Below, piece by piece: positions 6,802 through 13,743 of a stretch of 13,948 nucleotides of DNA. The translations under genes were made by a program, and so were the position numbers. The notes beneath the pieces are model-generated. The model saw only the letters and a list, made by a program, of their open reading frames with translations, ran no database searches and was not told the origin of the DNA. Position 1 is the first letter of the stretch, and every line of letters starts with the position of its first letter. The DNA is from an uncultured Oscillospiraceae bacterium (GTDB lineage Bacteria > Bacillota > Clostridia > Oscillospirales > Oscillospiraceae): assembly GCA_900758315.1 (NCBI GenBank), contig CAAERF010000102.1, positions 1 through 13,948 of the forward strand, read 5' to 3'.

Positions 6802-7466
6802 TGACAGAGACAAAGAAAAAGTACGTGGTATTTGACATGGACGGGGTGATTCTGGACACGGAGCGGATGATCCAACGCTGCTGGCAGCAGATCGGAGCGC
6901 AATACGGCCTGCCGGACATCGGCGAGACCTTTCTCCAGTGCGTGGGCACCACCCGGGTCCACACCCGCCAGGTGTTCCAGGAGCGCTACCCACAGGGCGT
7001 CTCCTACGAGCAGTTTCAGGAGGGATGCCGGAAGCTGTTCTTCGGCTGGATTCGGGCCGACGGTATGACGGTGAAGCCCGGAGCCCGGGAACTGCTCATC
7101 CACCTGCAGGAGCAGGGCGCGGGGATCGGTCTGGCCAGCTCCACCCGGATGGAGCTGGTGAAGGGAGAGCTGGAGAGCGTGGATCTGTTCCGCTATTTCG
7201 ACCAGGTGATCACCGGCGACCTGTTGGAGCGGAGCAAGCCTGCGCCGGACATCTACCTGATGGCCTGCCGGGCGCTGGATGTGGCGCCGGAGGAGGCCTG
7301 GGCCATCGAGGACTCCTACAACGGCATTCGTTCCGCAGCAGCCGCCGGGATGAAGGCGATTATGGTGCCGGACCTGCTGCCGCCCACCCCGGAGATGGAG
7401 GCGCTGGCCACGGCGATTCTGCCGGATCTGGCTGCGGTGGAGCGCTATCTGGACGGGCAGCCGTGA
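6801..7466 (+). CDS. HAD superfamily phosphatase, beta-phosphoglucomutase-like (subfamily IA)
   Basis: Predicted cytoplasmic phosphohydrolase of 221 residues. Motif I is DMDG with nucleophile Asp12 and Asp14; a helical cap follows at about 20-90; motif II is the Ser in LASST (111-115); motif III is Lys146 in SKPAPD; motif IV is Glu170-Asp171 in EDSYNG. These are the full catalytic set for a phosphatase or phosphoglucomutase-type enzyme acting on a small phosphorylated metabolite; motifs alone do not decide the substrate. The start is fixed by the one-base overlap with the preceding stop (TGATG) and GGAGG seven bases upstream, so a longer in-frame extension from 6693 is rejected. Last gene of the operon, followed by a strong hairpin. 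Confidence 0.9.
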   Translation: MTETKKKYVVFDMDGVILDTERMIQRCWQQIGAQYGLPDIGETFLQCVGTTRVHTRQVFQERYPQGVSYEQFQEGCRKLFFGWIRADGMTVKPGARELLIHLQEQGAGIGLASSTRMELVKGELESVDLFRYFDQVITGDLLERSKPAPDIYLMACRALDVAPEEAWAIEDSYNGIRSAAAAGMKAIMVPDLLPPTPEMEALATAILPDLAAVERYLDGQP

Positions 7467-7483
7467 CGGAGCGTACACAAAAC

Positions 7484-7526
7484 AAATCCCCATCCACAGC
7501 AGGGCGCTGAGGATGGGGATTTCTGT
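7484..7526. terminator. Hairpin terminator between convergent HAD and flavodoxin-fold genes
   Basis: A perfect 12-bp stem (AAATCCCCATCC 7484-7495 / GGATGGGGATTT 7511-7522) with a 15-base loop begins 17 bases after the HAD stop. The plus-strand tail is CTGTTT; the minus-strand tail is GTTTTG, so it may act for both transcripts. Nothing else was recognised between here and 7645. Confidence 0.75.
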
Positions 7527-7645
7527 TTAGAAGAGAGAGAAAGAGCCGGGAACAATTCATTCCCTGTGTTGCCAGTTTAACAAGAGGTGAGGAAGAAGGA
7601 GTGGATAAACCGTGAAAAATTTGTGAAGAGTTTGTGAATGGCAAC

Positions 7646-8182
7646 TTATAGGGTTTTGCCCAGGTTGTAGGCGTCCCGGAGTACACTTCTCTCCTGAATG
7701 TCGCCGGCGGCCCACACGTCGGTGGCGCAGATGATACCCTTGTCCTGGAAGCCGCAGCAGGCCGCCAGCTTGCGATAGGTGAGCTTGGCGGACTCCGCCA
7801 CATCGTCCTCAGCGCCGCAGGTGAGCAGCAGGGCGCTGTTCTGGACTTCCAGCTGTTCGTAGCGGGCGTAGAGCCGGTCGATGACCAGCTTCATCTGGGC
7901 GGACAGGTCGAAGAAGTAGATGGGGGAGGCGAAGACGACGGCGTCAGCCTGTTCCAGTGCGGACCAGACCTGTTCCATATCGTCCCGGATCACGCAGACC
8001 CCGTCGCTCTTCTCATGGCAGTACTCACAGGCCCGGCAGGGAGCGATGTTCATCTGGGCGACGTGCAGTTTGACGGCCTTGTTGCCGGCGGCCTCCACGC
8101 CAGAGGCGAGGGAGTCACAGAGCAGGTCGCTGTTGCCACCTGTGCGGGGACTGGAAGAGAGAATCAGAACGGTGCGGCTCAT
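7646..8182 (-). CDS. Flavodoxin-fold NAD(P)H-dependent oxidoreductase with an iron-sulfur-flavoprotein-like cysteine motif
   Basis: A 178-residue protein with a flavodoxin-like fold: a first strand VLILSSSPR, the FMN phosphate loop SSSPRTGGNSD (9-19), and FASPIYFFDLSAQMK (84-98), the usual second FMN contact of NADPH-dependent FMN reductases. Cysteines 49, 52, 55 and 63 form Cx2Cx2Cx7C, the compact motif that binds a 4Fe-4S cluster in archaeal and clostridial iron-sulfur flavoproteins, so it may carry both FMN and a cluster. The physiological partner is unknown. The start at 8182 is preferred over an in-frame ATG 15 codons earlier because GGAGGT lies six bases before it. Divergent from the nitroreductase, sharing a 310-base upstream region. 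Confidence 0.85.
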   Translation of the reverse strand: MSRTVLILSSSPRTGGNSDLLCDSLASGVEAAGNKAVKLHVAQMNIAPCRACEYCHEKSDGVCVIRDDMEQVWSALEQADAVVFASPIYFFDLSAQMKLVIDRLYARYEQLEVQNSALLLTCGAEDDVAESAKLTYRKLAACCGFQDKGIICATDVWAAGDIQERSVLRDAYNLGKTL

Positions 8183-8263
8183 AGCGATACCTCCATGGGG
8201 AAAAATAAGATTGTGGGAGCCGGACACCTTGCAAAAAGGGCCTGACTCACCAGATCACCTCAT

Positions 8264-8294
8264 ATTATAATGCCAGGGGCGGGGAGAAAGTCAA
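8264..8294 (-). promoter_or_regulatory. Candidate promoter of the flavodoxin-fold oxidoreductase gene
   Basis: On the minus strand TTGACT (8289-8294) and a perfect TATAAT (8264-8269) are 19 bases apart, slightly longer than ideal. Shifting the -10 to the overlapping ATTATA would give 17. The transcript would have a leader of about 75 bases with no recognised riboswitch. Confidence 0.55.
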
Positions 8295-8408
8295 TAGTGT
8301 ATTCCAACGATTTGAAATTTTGGCGAAATGAACAACCGGGACGGGGAAAAATCGGCGCTGTGCACGGAAAAAAAGGGCACTTTTGCGGACTTTTTTTGGA
8401 ATATCTGG

Positions 8409-8437
8409 TTGACTTTTTACTTCGGAGGCTATATGCT
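8409..8437 (+). promoter_or_regulatory. Candidate nitroreductase promoter
   Basis: TTGACT (8409-8414) and TATGCT (8432-8437) are separated by 17 bases, and the start codon at 8493 lies 55 bases on. The segment 8295-8408 between the two divergent promoters is AT-richer and holds no recognised gene or operator. Confidence 0.65.
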
Positions 8438-8492
8438 GAGCCTAGCAAAACAGCGGAGACAATGGTCGAAGCACTTGAAAGGAAGGTTTCTC

Positions 8493-9035
8493 ATGGAAGC
8501 ATTGGAATGCATTAAGAGCAGACGCAGCGTGCGGAAGTATTCCGACCAGCCCGTCACCCGGGAGGTTCTGGACAAAATCTTCGAAGCTGTTATTTACGCA
8601 CCCTCCTGGAAGAACACCCAGTCCGTTCGTTACACCGTCGTGGAGGATCCCGAGCTGAAGGCAAAAATTGCTGAGGAGGCGGTTCTGGGATTTGCCCTGA
8701 ATCAGAAGACCATCAGCCGCTGCCCGGTTCTGCTGATCCAAAGCACCATCAATGAGCGCTCCGGCCGCAGCCCGGACGGCACGGTGGATACCTCTAAGGG
8801 GGACACCTGGACCATGTATGACGCGGGCATCTCCGCCCAGACCCTGTGTCTGGCCGCTGAGGAGTACGGCCTGGGCACCGTCATCATGGGCGTCTTTGAC
8901 GAGGACAAGCTGGCTCCCCTGGTCAACCTGCCGGAGAACCAGACTGTCACCGGTATGATCGCCATCGGCTATCCCGCCGGCGAGAACAAGATGCCGCCCC
9001 GGAAGCCCGCCTCCGAGATCGTCACCTATCTGTAA
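8493..9035 (+). CDS. Nitroreductase family FMN-dependent oxidoreductase
   Basis: A 180-residue member of the nitroreductase superfamily of FMN-binding, usually dimeric, NAD(P)H-dependent reductases. The N-terminal signature is IKSRRSVRKYSDQPV (7-21), where the Arg-Arg-Ser segment contacts the FMN phosphate; it is followed by APSWKNTQ (FMN/substrate loop), the central helix DAGISAQTLCLAAEEYGLGT and a C-terminal GYPAGENKMPPRKP tail. It is one of the short forms. The natural substrate cannot be read from sequence; quinones, flavins and nitroaromatics are all reported for the family. The ATG at 8493 is chosen because the family begins here, AAGGAAGG lies just upstream, and the 55-residue upstream extension overlaps the promoter and has no family sequence. 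Confidence 0.9.
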   Translation: MEALECIKSRRSVRKYSDQPVTREVLDKIFEAVIYAPSWKNTQSVRYTVVEDPELKAKIAEEAVLGFALNQKTISRCPVLLIQSTINERSGRSPDGTVDTSKGDTWTMYDAGISAQTLCLAAEEYGLGTVIMGVFDEDKLAPLVNLPENQTVTGMIAIGYPAGENKMPPRKPASEIVTYL

Positions 9036-9047
9036 TAGAACGTGAAA

Positions 9048-9077
9048 ACGCACGCCTCACAGCTGTGAGGCGTGCGT
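9048..9077. repeat. Perfect 30-bp palindrome, duplicated terminator stem (left copy)
   Basis: The sequence reads the same on both strands: ACGCACGCCTCACAG followed by CTGTGAGGCGTGCGT. It starts 13 bases after the nitroreductase stop and would form a very stable hairpin, but CAGTCTG follows instead of a T run. The same stem recurs at 9314-9339, there with a T run. It probably is the original terminator stem, separated from its T run by the inserted repeat. Confidence 0.85.
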
Positions 9078-9313
9078 CAGTCTGTAGACAAACGAATGGA
9101 AGCCTGACAATCATGAAAGGCCTCGCCAGAGTTCCGGCCTCTCTGAGGCCGGAATCCAATTTAAATTCGAAAAAAGTGACGACATGTGCGTCACTTTTTT
9201 CTCTTCTCAGCCCGCAAGTGCTTTCCCGAAGGGAAGGCGCACAGCTGGGCTGAAAACTTCGGAAAAATGCTTGCATTTTTCCGAGAGGGTGTCGACAAAG
9301 TCGACACCCTTTT
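9078..9313 (+). repeat. Multi-hairpin intergenic repeat, copy B (complete, 236 bp)
   Basis: Positions 9081-9231 are an inverted copy of 1-150. The whole unit carries five stem-loops: 9132-9141/9145-9154 (TTCCGGCCTC), 9170-9181/9189-9200 (AAAAAAGTGACG), a two-part stem 9208-9213/9247-9252 (CAGCCC) enclosing 9220-9227/9231-9238, 9260-9270/9273-9283 (CGGAAAAATGC) and 9286-9296/9300-9310 (AGGGTGTCGAC) followed by TTTT. A short similar string lies near each end (TGTAGACAAA at 9083 and TGTCGACAAA at 9290). There is no transposase and no convincing gene. Both convergent neighbours could use its stems as terminators. Confidence 0.8.
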
Positions 9314-9346
9314 GCACGTCTCACAGCTGTGAGGCGTGCGTTTTTT
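9314..9346 (+). terminator. Intrinsic terminator, right copy of the duplicated palindrome
   Basis: GCACGTCTCACAG (9314-9326) pairs with CTGTGAGGCGTGC (9327-9339), with one T-G wobble, and TTTTTT follows at 9341-9346. It fits a terminator for plus-strand transcription from the nitroreductase. It ends three bases from the stop codon of the convergent lipoprotein gene. Confidence 0.75.
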
Positions 9347-9349
9347 CGG

Positions 9350-9886
9350 TTACTGGACCACCAGCTGGAACTCCTCCGGAACGGTGTCCAGCGCGTCCCG
9401 GGACACCTGGGCCAGCAGGAACCACTCCGCCATGTCTGCAGTACCAACCTCTGCTGAGGTGTGCTGCACGGTCATGGTGAGCTGGCCGTTCGATCCCAGT
9501 TCCAGCCCGGTGATAGCATAGCGGTCCGAACCGGAGCCGGTGGTGATCAGGGCGCAGAGCAGGATGTTCTCGTCAAAGAAGGCCTGATCCAGAGTGCCCA
9601 CGGTTTGGAGAAAGTCCGGGTCCTCCGCCACGTTGGAGTGGGCCGCGCTGAAGTCCGCGAAGTCGGATGCCGACGTCAGCACATACTGCTGCGGGCTCTC
9701 GGATTCCCAGAGGCTGGTCTGCACCTGGTAGAACTGGACCTGATCCGCACCCAGACCGCTGATCTGCGGGTCAGATGAGGCTGCGCTGGCAGTGCTCTTG
9801 TCCCCGGAGGCGGAACAGCCCCAGAGCGGGAGTGCCAGTACCAGGGCCAGCAGAAGGGAGAGCTTGGATTTACAGCGCTTTTTCAT
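9350..9886 (-). CDS. Secreted lipoprotein, possibly with a PrcB_C-like domain
   Basis: Predicted membrane-anchored lipoprotein of 178 residues. A basic start and hydrophobic core (9-20) end in the lipobox LWGC, making Cys24 the lipid-modified residue, followed by a Ser/Ala-rich linker. The rest looks like a small beta domain: SDFADF (74-79), FFDENILLCALITTGSGSDR (103-122), YAITGLEL (123-130), LTMTVQHT (136-143) and FLLAQVSRD (156-164). The pattern of an exposed FxxxxLL strand, then a YxIxxLEL strand and a strand ending in a basic residue, recalls the C-terminal PrcB domain of dentilisin complex lipoproteins; this is from memory and uncertain. It follows the subtilase gene by 71 bases and is likely cotranscribed. 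ATG at 9886 is preferred over a GTG at 9895 because GGAG directly abuts the GTG. Confidence 0.8.
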   Translation of the reverse strand: MKKRCKSKLSLLLALVLALPLWGCSASGDKSTASAASSDPQISGLGADQVQFYQVQTSLWESESPQQYVLTSASDFADFSAAHSNVAEDPDFLQTVGTLDQAFFDENILLCALITTGSGSDRYAITGLELGSNGQLTMTVQHTSAEVGTADMAEWFLLAQVSRDALDTVPEEFQLVVQ

Positions 9887-9914
9887 AGATTTCACACTCC
9901 AAACAGGACGGGGA

Positions 9915-9947
9915 TTCCCTCACCCCGGCGAAAACCGGGGGAGGGAA
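9915..9947 (-). other. Strong stem-loop between the subtilase and lipoprotein genes
   Basis: On the minus strand TTCCCTCCCCCGG pairs with CCGGGGTGAGGGAA with a single bulged T and a 6-base loop. It begins about ten bases after the subtilase stop and is not followed by a T run, so it reads as an mRNA-stabilising or processing element, or a partial terminator that lowers lipoprotein expression, rather than a full terminator. Confidence 0.6.
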
Positions 9948-9957
9948 ATGGTGATTA

Positions 9958-12900
9958 TTACGGGTTCTTCTCGTAGTCCTTCAGTTCCACTTCCATGGTG
10001 GACACGTCCGAGGTGGAGGCCCCGGAGCTGAGCACGGAAGCGGGGTCAGAACAATAGGTCATCGAGTTGGTGACCACAATGTTGCCGTTGGCGTCGAATG
10101 CGAACACATCCCACTCGGTACCCTCCTTGTTGGTGGGGACGGAGAAGGAGCGCAGCAGCTGAGAACCCTTGTACACGTCCACCGTAGCGCCGGAGCTGGA
10201 CAACGCCGTGGAGGAAGAGCTGTTGCGATTGGTGTAGTCGTGGACGGCGTACTTGATGTTGTACAGGCTGCTGAAGCTGGTGATGGTCACCGTCTCCGGC
10301 CCGTAAGAGGAGGTGTCGTCCACGTCCAGGTTGGCATAGGCAGGGCTGGGGTTCTTATTACTGTAGTATACATGATAACTGCTGCCGTCGCTCTGGTTGG
10401 CCACCAGATGGGAGTCCAGATCGCTCGGTGTCTCGCCCCAGCGGAGGACGATCTGATATTCGCCGTCATCCATCAGAGGCGTCAGAGCGAAGGTGCCACG
10501 GTTCAGCTTCATGCCGTCGGTAATACCGGAGTCAACGATGGTCCAGGTGATAAACTTGGTCACGTAGCCCTCGGCGGAGATCTCCATGGTATAGGTGCCC
10601 AGAGGCAGCTCGGGCAGATCGAACCGGCCGTTGGAGTCACAGGAATAGGTGCCGTTGTTGCCCGCCAGCGGACCGTCCTGATCGCCCTTGTGCAGTTTGA
10701 CAGTGGCGTCGGTCAGGGCGTCGCTGGTAGTGGCGTCCACCACGGTGCCGTAGGAAGTGCCGCGGGTGCGAATAGCCGCACTGACTGCCAGGTTGGCGTT
10801 CACGATTCCCATGCCGCCAGTGGTGTGGGAGAGGTCGCTGGAGCTGGTCCCGGCGGTGCCAGAGGAGTTCTCCATCACCAGATCCACCACCTGAGCGCCG
10901 CTGAGGGCCTTGTTGGCGGACCAGGTCAGGCCGCAGACCGCGGTGACGATGGGAGCCGCCATAGAGGTGCCGCTCTTATTTCTGTAAGTGCTGCCGGTGA
11001 TGCAGCTGTAAATGGTTTCGCCAGGTGCGGCGATCTCGTTCAGGTCACCGGTGCCGCCGTTGGAGAACTCAGTGAGCAGGTTATCCTGTCCGATGGCTGA
11101 GACAACCAGGATGCGGTCCATGATGTTGCTCTGGCTGACCTTGGAGCCAAACAGGCTGGTGTTCTTGGAGTAGCAGTTGTCAGAGGTGATGGAGCAGAAA
11201 CCGCCGTTGTTAATGTAGTCAATGCCCTCATAGTTTTCATTGCCGTTGCCGGCGGACTGGACCACAACGAAATCGTGGCCCTTGCTCAGCAGTTTGCCCA
11301 TGACCTTCGAGTAGGACTTGCCCTGGTCTTTGATGTCGGAGTCGGACAGGGCAGTGCCGGACACGCTGTTGGAACAGCCCAGAGAGAAGTTGATGACCTT
11401 TGCGCCACCCTCTACGGTCTTGGTCAGGCCGCTCTGGATATCAGAGTCGGACATGTAGGTGGCGCTTGCGCTCCGTACGTCGTAGCCCAGGATGGTGGCA
11501 TTGTTGTGGGTGAGGCCGGCAATGCCTTCCCCGTTGTCCGCGGTAGCTGCGATGATGCCTGCCACATGGGTGCCGTGATCGTGGGCGGAGTCCTCGCTGC
11601 TGATGACGTCCACTTTGCCGTTCAGATCGGGGTGATCGTCCTGGAAGCCGGAGTCTACCACGCCCAGGGTGATGTCGGTGAGGTAGTCCAGGTTGTAGTA
11701 GTTATCGAAGTCCCAAGCGTCCATACCGCCGATGCTGTACAGCCACCAGGCGTTGTTGTCTTTCTGATCCATGGTGGTGCCGCTGCCGCCCCAGGGATCG
11801 TTGGAGTCCACGACAGCGGTCATGTTCGTATAGATGTGCTCAACATCCGCGCTTTCCAGCTCCTCACAGGAGGCAGCCAGGGCGTCGGCATAGGTCTGGA
11901 GCTCCTCAACGGTGATGGCAGCCAGGCTGGTCTCGCCGGTGTACTCCACACCGCTGGGAACGGGCAGCGTATCACCGGTCAGGCGGACCTGGACCATATC
12001 CAAGGAGTTCAGATAACCGGCCACAGAGCCGCCCAGGGTTTCCTCTACAAAGGCAGTGCGGGTGGAGAAGTCGGTGTCATCGGTAAAGTACAGATTCAGC
12101 AAATTGGCTGCGTAGTAGATGGTGGTTTCCGCGTCATCCTCCAGATCCTGGGTGAGGACGCCAGAGTCCTCCGGGGTCTCCTCCGTGGGAGTTTCCGGTT
12201 CGGGTTCCGGCTCCGGTTCCACGTCAGCTGCGTTGGTCTCTTTCAGGATGAGCCAGCCATTGTCGGGATCCGTTGCGTCGGCCAGATCATAGACCTCGCC
12301 GCTGTCATAGGTCAGGGTGAGGGATTCCTCGGTGGAAGTGCCGTCCGCGGTATCGATGGCGACCGTCAGGGTGTTGGTGCCGTCCTCCAGCAGGACAGCC
12401 AGCTCGAAGGCGTTGTCATCATCCAGCGTGATGGTGTCTTCGGTCGTGTGGTTGGTGCTCACCAGCGCATAGTGGACGCCGGTGATCTCGCCGTTGGTGG
12501 ACACACTGCCGGTAACGGTCCGGTTGCTGATGTTTTCGGCCTCGGTGTTAACGGTCAGCGAGATGTCGACGGAGAGTTCAACCCACTTGGCGTACAGCGT
12601 GAGGTTTGCTGTGACCGGTGTGCTGAAGTCGTAGGGCTGGGTCAGCTCGCTGTCGGTATACCAGCCGTCAAACACGTAGCCCTCACGGACCGGAGTCTCC
12701 GGCTCATAAGCGCAGTTGCCCTCGTAAATGGCCTGCTCCGTTACACTGCTGCCGCCATTGCTGTCAAAGGTGACGGTGTAGGAGCGCTGATAGGTCTGGT
12801 TCACGGTGACGGCACAGCTGTAGGTCTTGTGCCCCACCTTTGCCTTGATGGTAGCGGTGCCGCCGCTCTGGGCGGTGACCTTACCCTTGGAGGTGACGGT

Positions 12901-13743
12901 GGCCACATCGGTGTTGCTGGAGGACCAGGTCACCTTCTGGGTGTTGCCGTTGAGCTTCAGGGTGGCGGTGTCGCCGACGTCCAGGGTGAGGGAGGTGGCG
13001 CTGATAGCGGGAGCCTCCACCTTGACCTTGCAGGTGTACTTTTTACCCTTGGTGTCGGTGGCGGTGATGGTGGCGGAGCCCTTCTTCTTGGCGGTGATTT
13101 TACCGGCCTTGGTGATGGTAGCCACCGAAGTGCTGCTGCTCTTAAAGGATTTCAGAGTTGCGCCTTTCAGGGAGATGGTAGTGTAGTCGCCCAGAGCCAG
13201 GGTCACGTTGGTGGCGCTCAGGCAGGCTTTTACCGTCACCTTGCAGGTGTACTTCTTGTTCTTGGTGCTGGTGACGGTGATGGTAGCGGTACCGGCATTC
13301 TTAGCGGTGATTTTGCCGGCCTTGGTGATGGTAGCCACCGAGGTCTTGCTGCTCTTCACCGATTTGATGGTTCCGCCGTTGAGTTTGATGGTGGTAGTCT
13401 GGCCGGAATTCAAGGTGACCTTGGTCTTGCTCAGAGCGACCTTTTTCACCGTCACCTTACAGGACAGGGTTTTACCCGCCACCTTGGCCTTGATGGTGGC
13501 GGTGCCAGCCTTTTTGCCGGTCACCTTGCCCTTGGAGCTGACGGTGGCAACCGATTTCTTGGATGTGGACCATGTCACTTTCTTGGTGGTTCCGGTCACT
13601 TTCAGCGTGGTGCTGCTGCCAACATAGATCGTCGTAGATGTCTTATTGAGCTTGATCGTCGTGGCGGCACTGGCCGGGATGGCCAGGCTGAACATCATGA
13701 GGAAAACCAGGAGAAAGCTGACAAGTCGTTTTCCGATTTTCAT
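9958..13743 (-). CDS. Large secreted subtilisin-family (S8) serine protease with four Big_2 domains and C-terminal beta domains
   Basis: A 1261-residue exported protease. Order of parts: signal peptide 1-26 (cut after ASA); four bacterial Ig-like Big_2 units at about 28-100, 101-173, 174-243 and 244-315; a Listeria-Bacteroides/InlB-type repeat at 321-388 (ending LTLYAKW); a beta region to about 480; an EP-rich linker (509-520); a propeptide-like segment at about 535-645 (GGSVAGYLNSLDMVQVRL); the S8 domain at about 660-990 with Asp697 (VVDSG), His723 (HGTHVAG), oxyanion Asn833 (SAGNGN) and Ser927 (GTSMAAP); a carboxypeptidase-regulatory-like domain (about 997-1070); and a beta domain with LRWGETPSDLDSHL (1100-1113). 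No LPXTG, SLH or C-terminal membrane anchor is visible. GGAGG precedes the ATG by eight bases. Substrate unknown. Confidence 0.93.
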   Translation of the reverse strand: MKIGKRLVSFLLVFLMMFSLAIPASAATTIKLNKTSTTIYVGSSTTLKVTGTTKKVTWSTSKKSVATVSSKGKVTGKKAGTATIKAKVAGKTLSCKVTVKKVALSKTKVTLNSGQTTTIKLNGGTIKSVKSSKTSVATITKAGKITAKNAGTATITVTSTKNKKYTCKVTVKACLSATNVTLALGDYTTISLKGATLKSFKSSSTSVATITKAGKITAKKKGSATITATDTKGKKYTCKVKVEAPAISATSLTLDVGDTATLKLNGNTQKVTWSSSNTDVATVTSKGKVTAQSGGTATIKAKVGHKTYSCAVTVNQTYQRSYTVTFDSNGGSSVTEQAIYEGNCAYEPETPVREGYVFDGWYTDSELTQPYDFSTPVTANLTLYAKWVELSVDISLTVNTEAENISNRTVTGSVSTNGEITGVHYALVSTNHTTEDTITLDDDNAFELAVLLEDGTNTLTVAIDTADGTSTEESLTLTYDSGEVYDLADATDPDNGWLILKETNAADVEPEPEPEPETPTEETPEDSGVLTQDLEDDAETTIYYAANLLNLYFTDDTDFSTRTAFVEETLGGSVAGYLNSLDMVQVRLTGDTLPVPSGVEYTGETSLAAITVEELQTYADALAASCEELESADVEHIYTNMTAVVDSNDPWGGSGTTMDQKDNNAWWLYSIGGMDAWDFDNYYNLDYLTDITLGVVDSGFQDDHPDLNGKVDVISSEDSAHDHGTHVAGIIAATADNGEGIAGLTHNNATILGYDVRSASATYMSDSDIQSGLTKTVEGGAKVINFSLGCSNSVSGTALSDSDIKDQGKSYSKVMGKLLSKGHDFVVVQSAGNGNENYEGIDYINNGGFCSITSDNCYSKNTSLFGSKVSQSNIMDRILVVSAIGQDNLLTEFSNGGTGDLNEIAAPGETIYSCITGSTYRNKSGTSMAAPIVTAVCGLTWSANKALSGAQVVDLVMENSSGTAGTSSSDLSHTTGGMGIVNANLAVSAAIRTRGTSYGTVVDATTSDALTDATVKLHKGDQDGPLAGNNGTYSCDSNGRFDLPELPLGTYTMEISAEGYVTKFITWTIVDSGITDGMKLNRGTFALTPLMDDGEYQIVLRWGETPSDLDSHLVANQSDGSSYHVYYSNKNPSPAYANLDVDDTSSYGPETVTITSFSSLYNIKYAVHDYTNRNSSSSTALSSSGATVDVYKGSQLLRSFSVPTNKEGTEWDVFAFDANGNIVVTNSMTYCSDPASVLSSGASTSDVSTMEVELKDYEKNP
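12799..13662 (-). repeat. Four tandem Big_2-encoding repeat units
   Basis: Units of about 71-72 codons. The DNA of the second and third is still nearly identical in places: 13091-13128 and 13304-13341 share 37 of 38 bases, 213 bases (71 codons) apart, encoding VATITKAGKITAK-type strands. Each unit has one Cys at the equivalent place (residues 95, 167, 238, 310). The homology makes this stretch a likely site of unit gain or loss. Confidence 0.85.

Noticed and set aside
9065..9253. 62-codon open frame inside the multi-hairpin repeat
   Set aside because: It runs through the stem-loops and has no domain. Frames like this are probably annotated as small hypothetical proteins wherever the repeat occurs.
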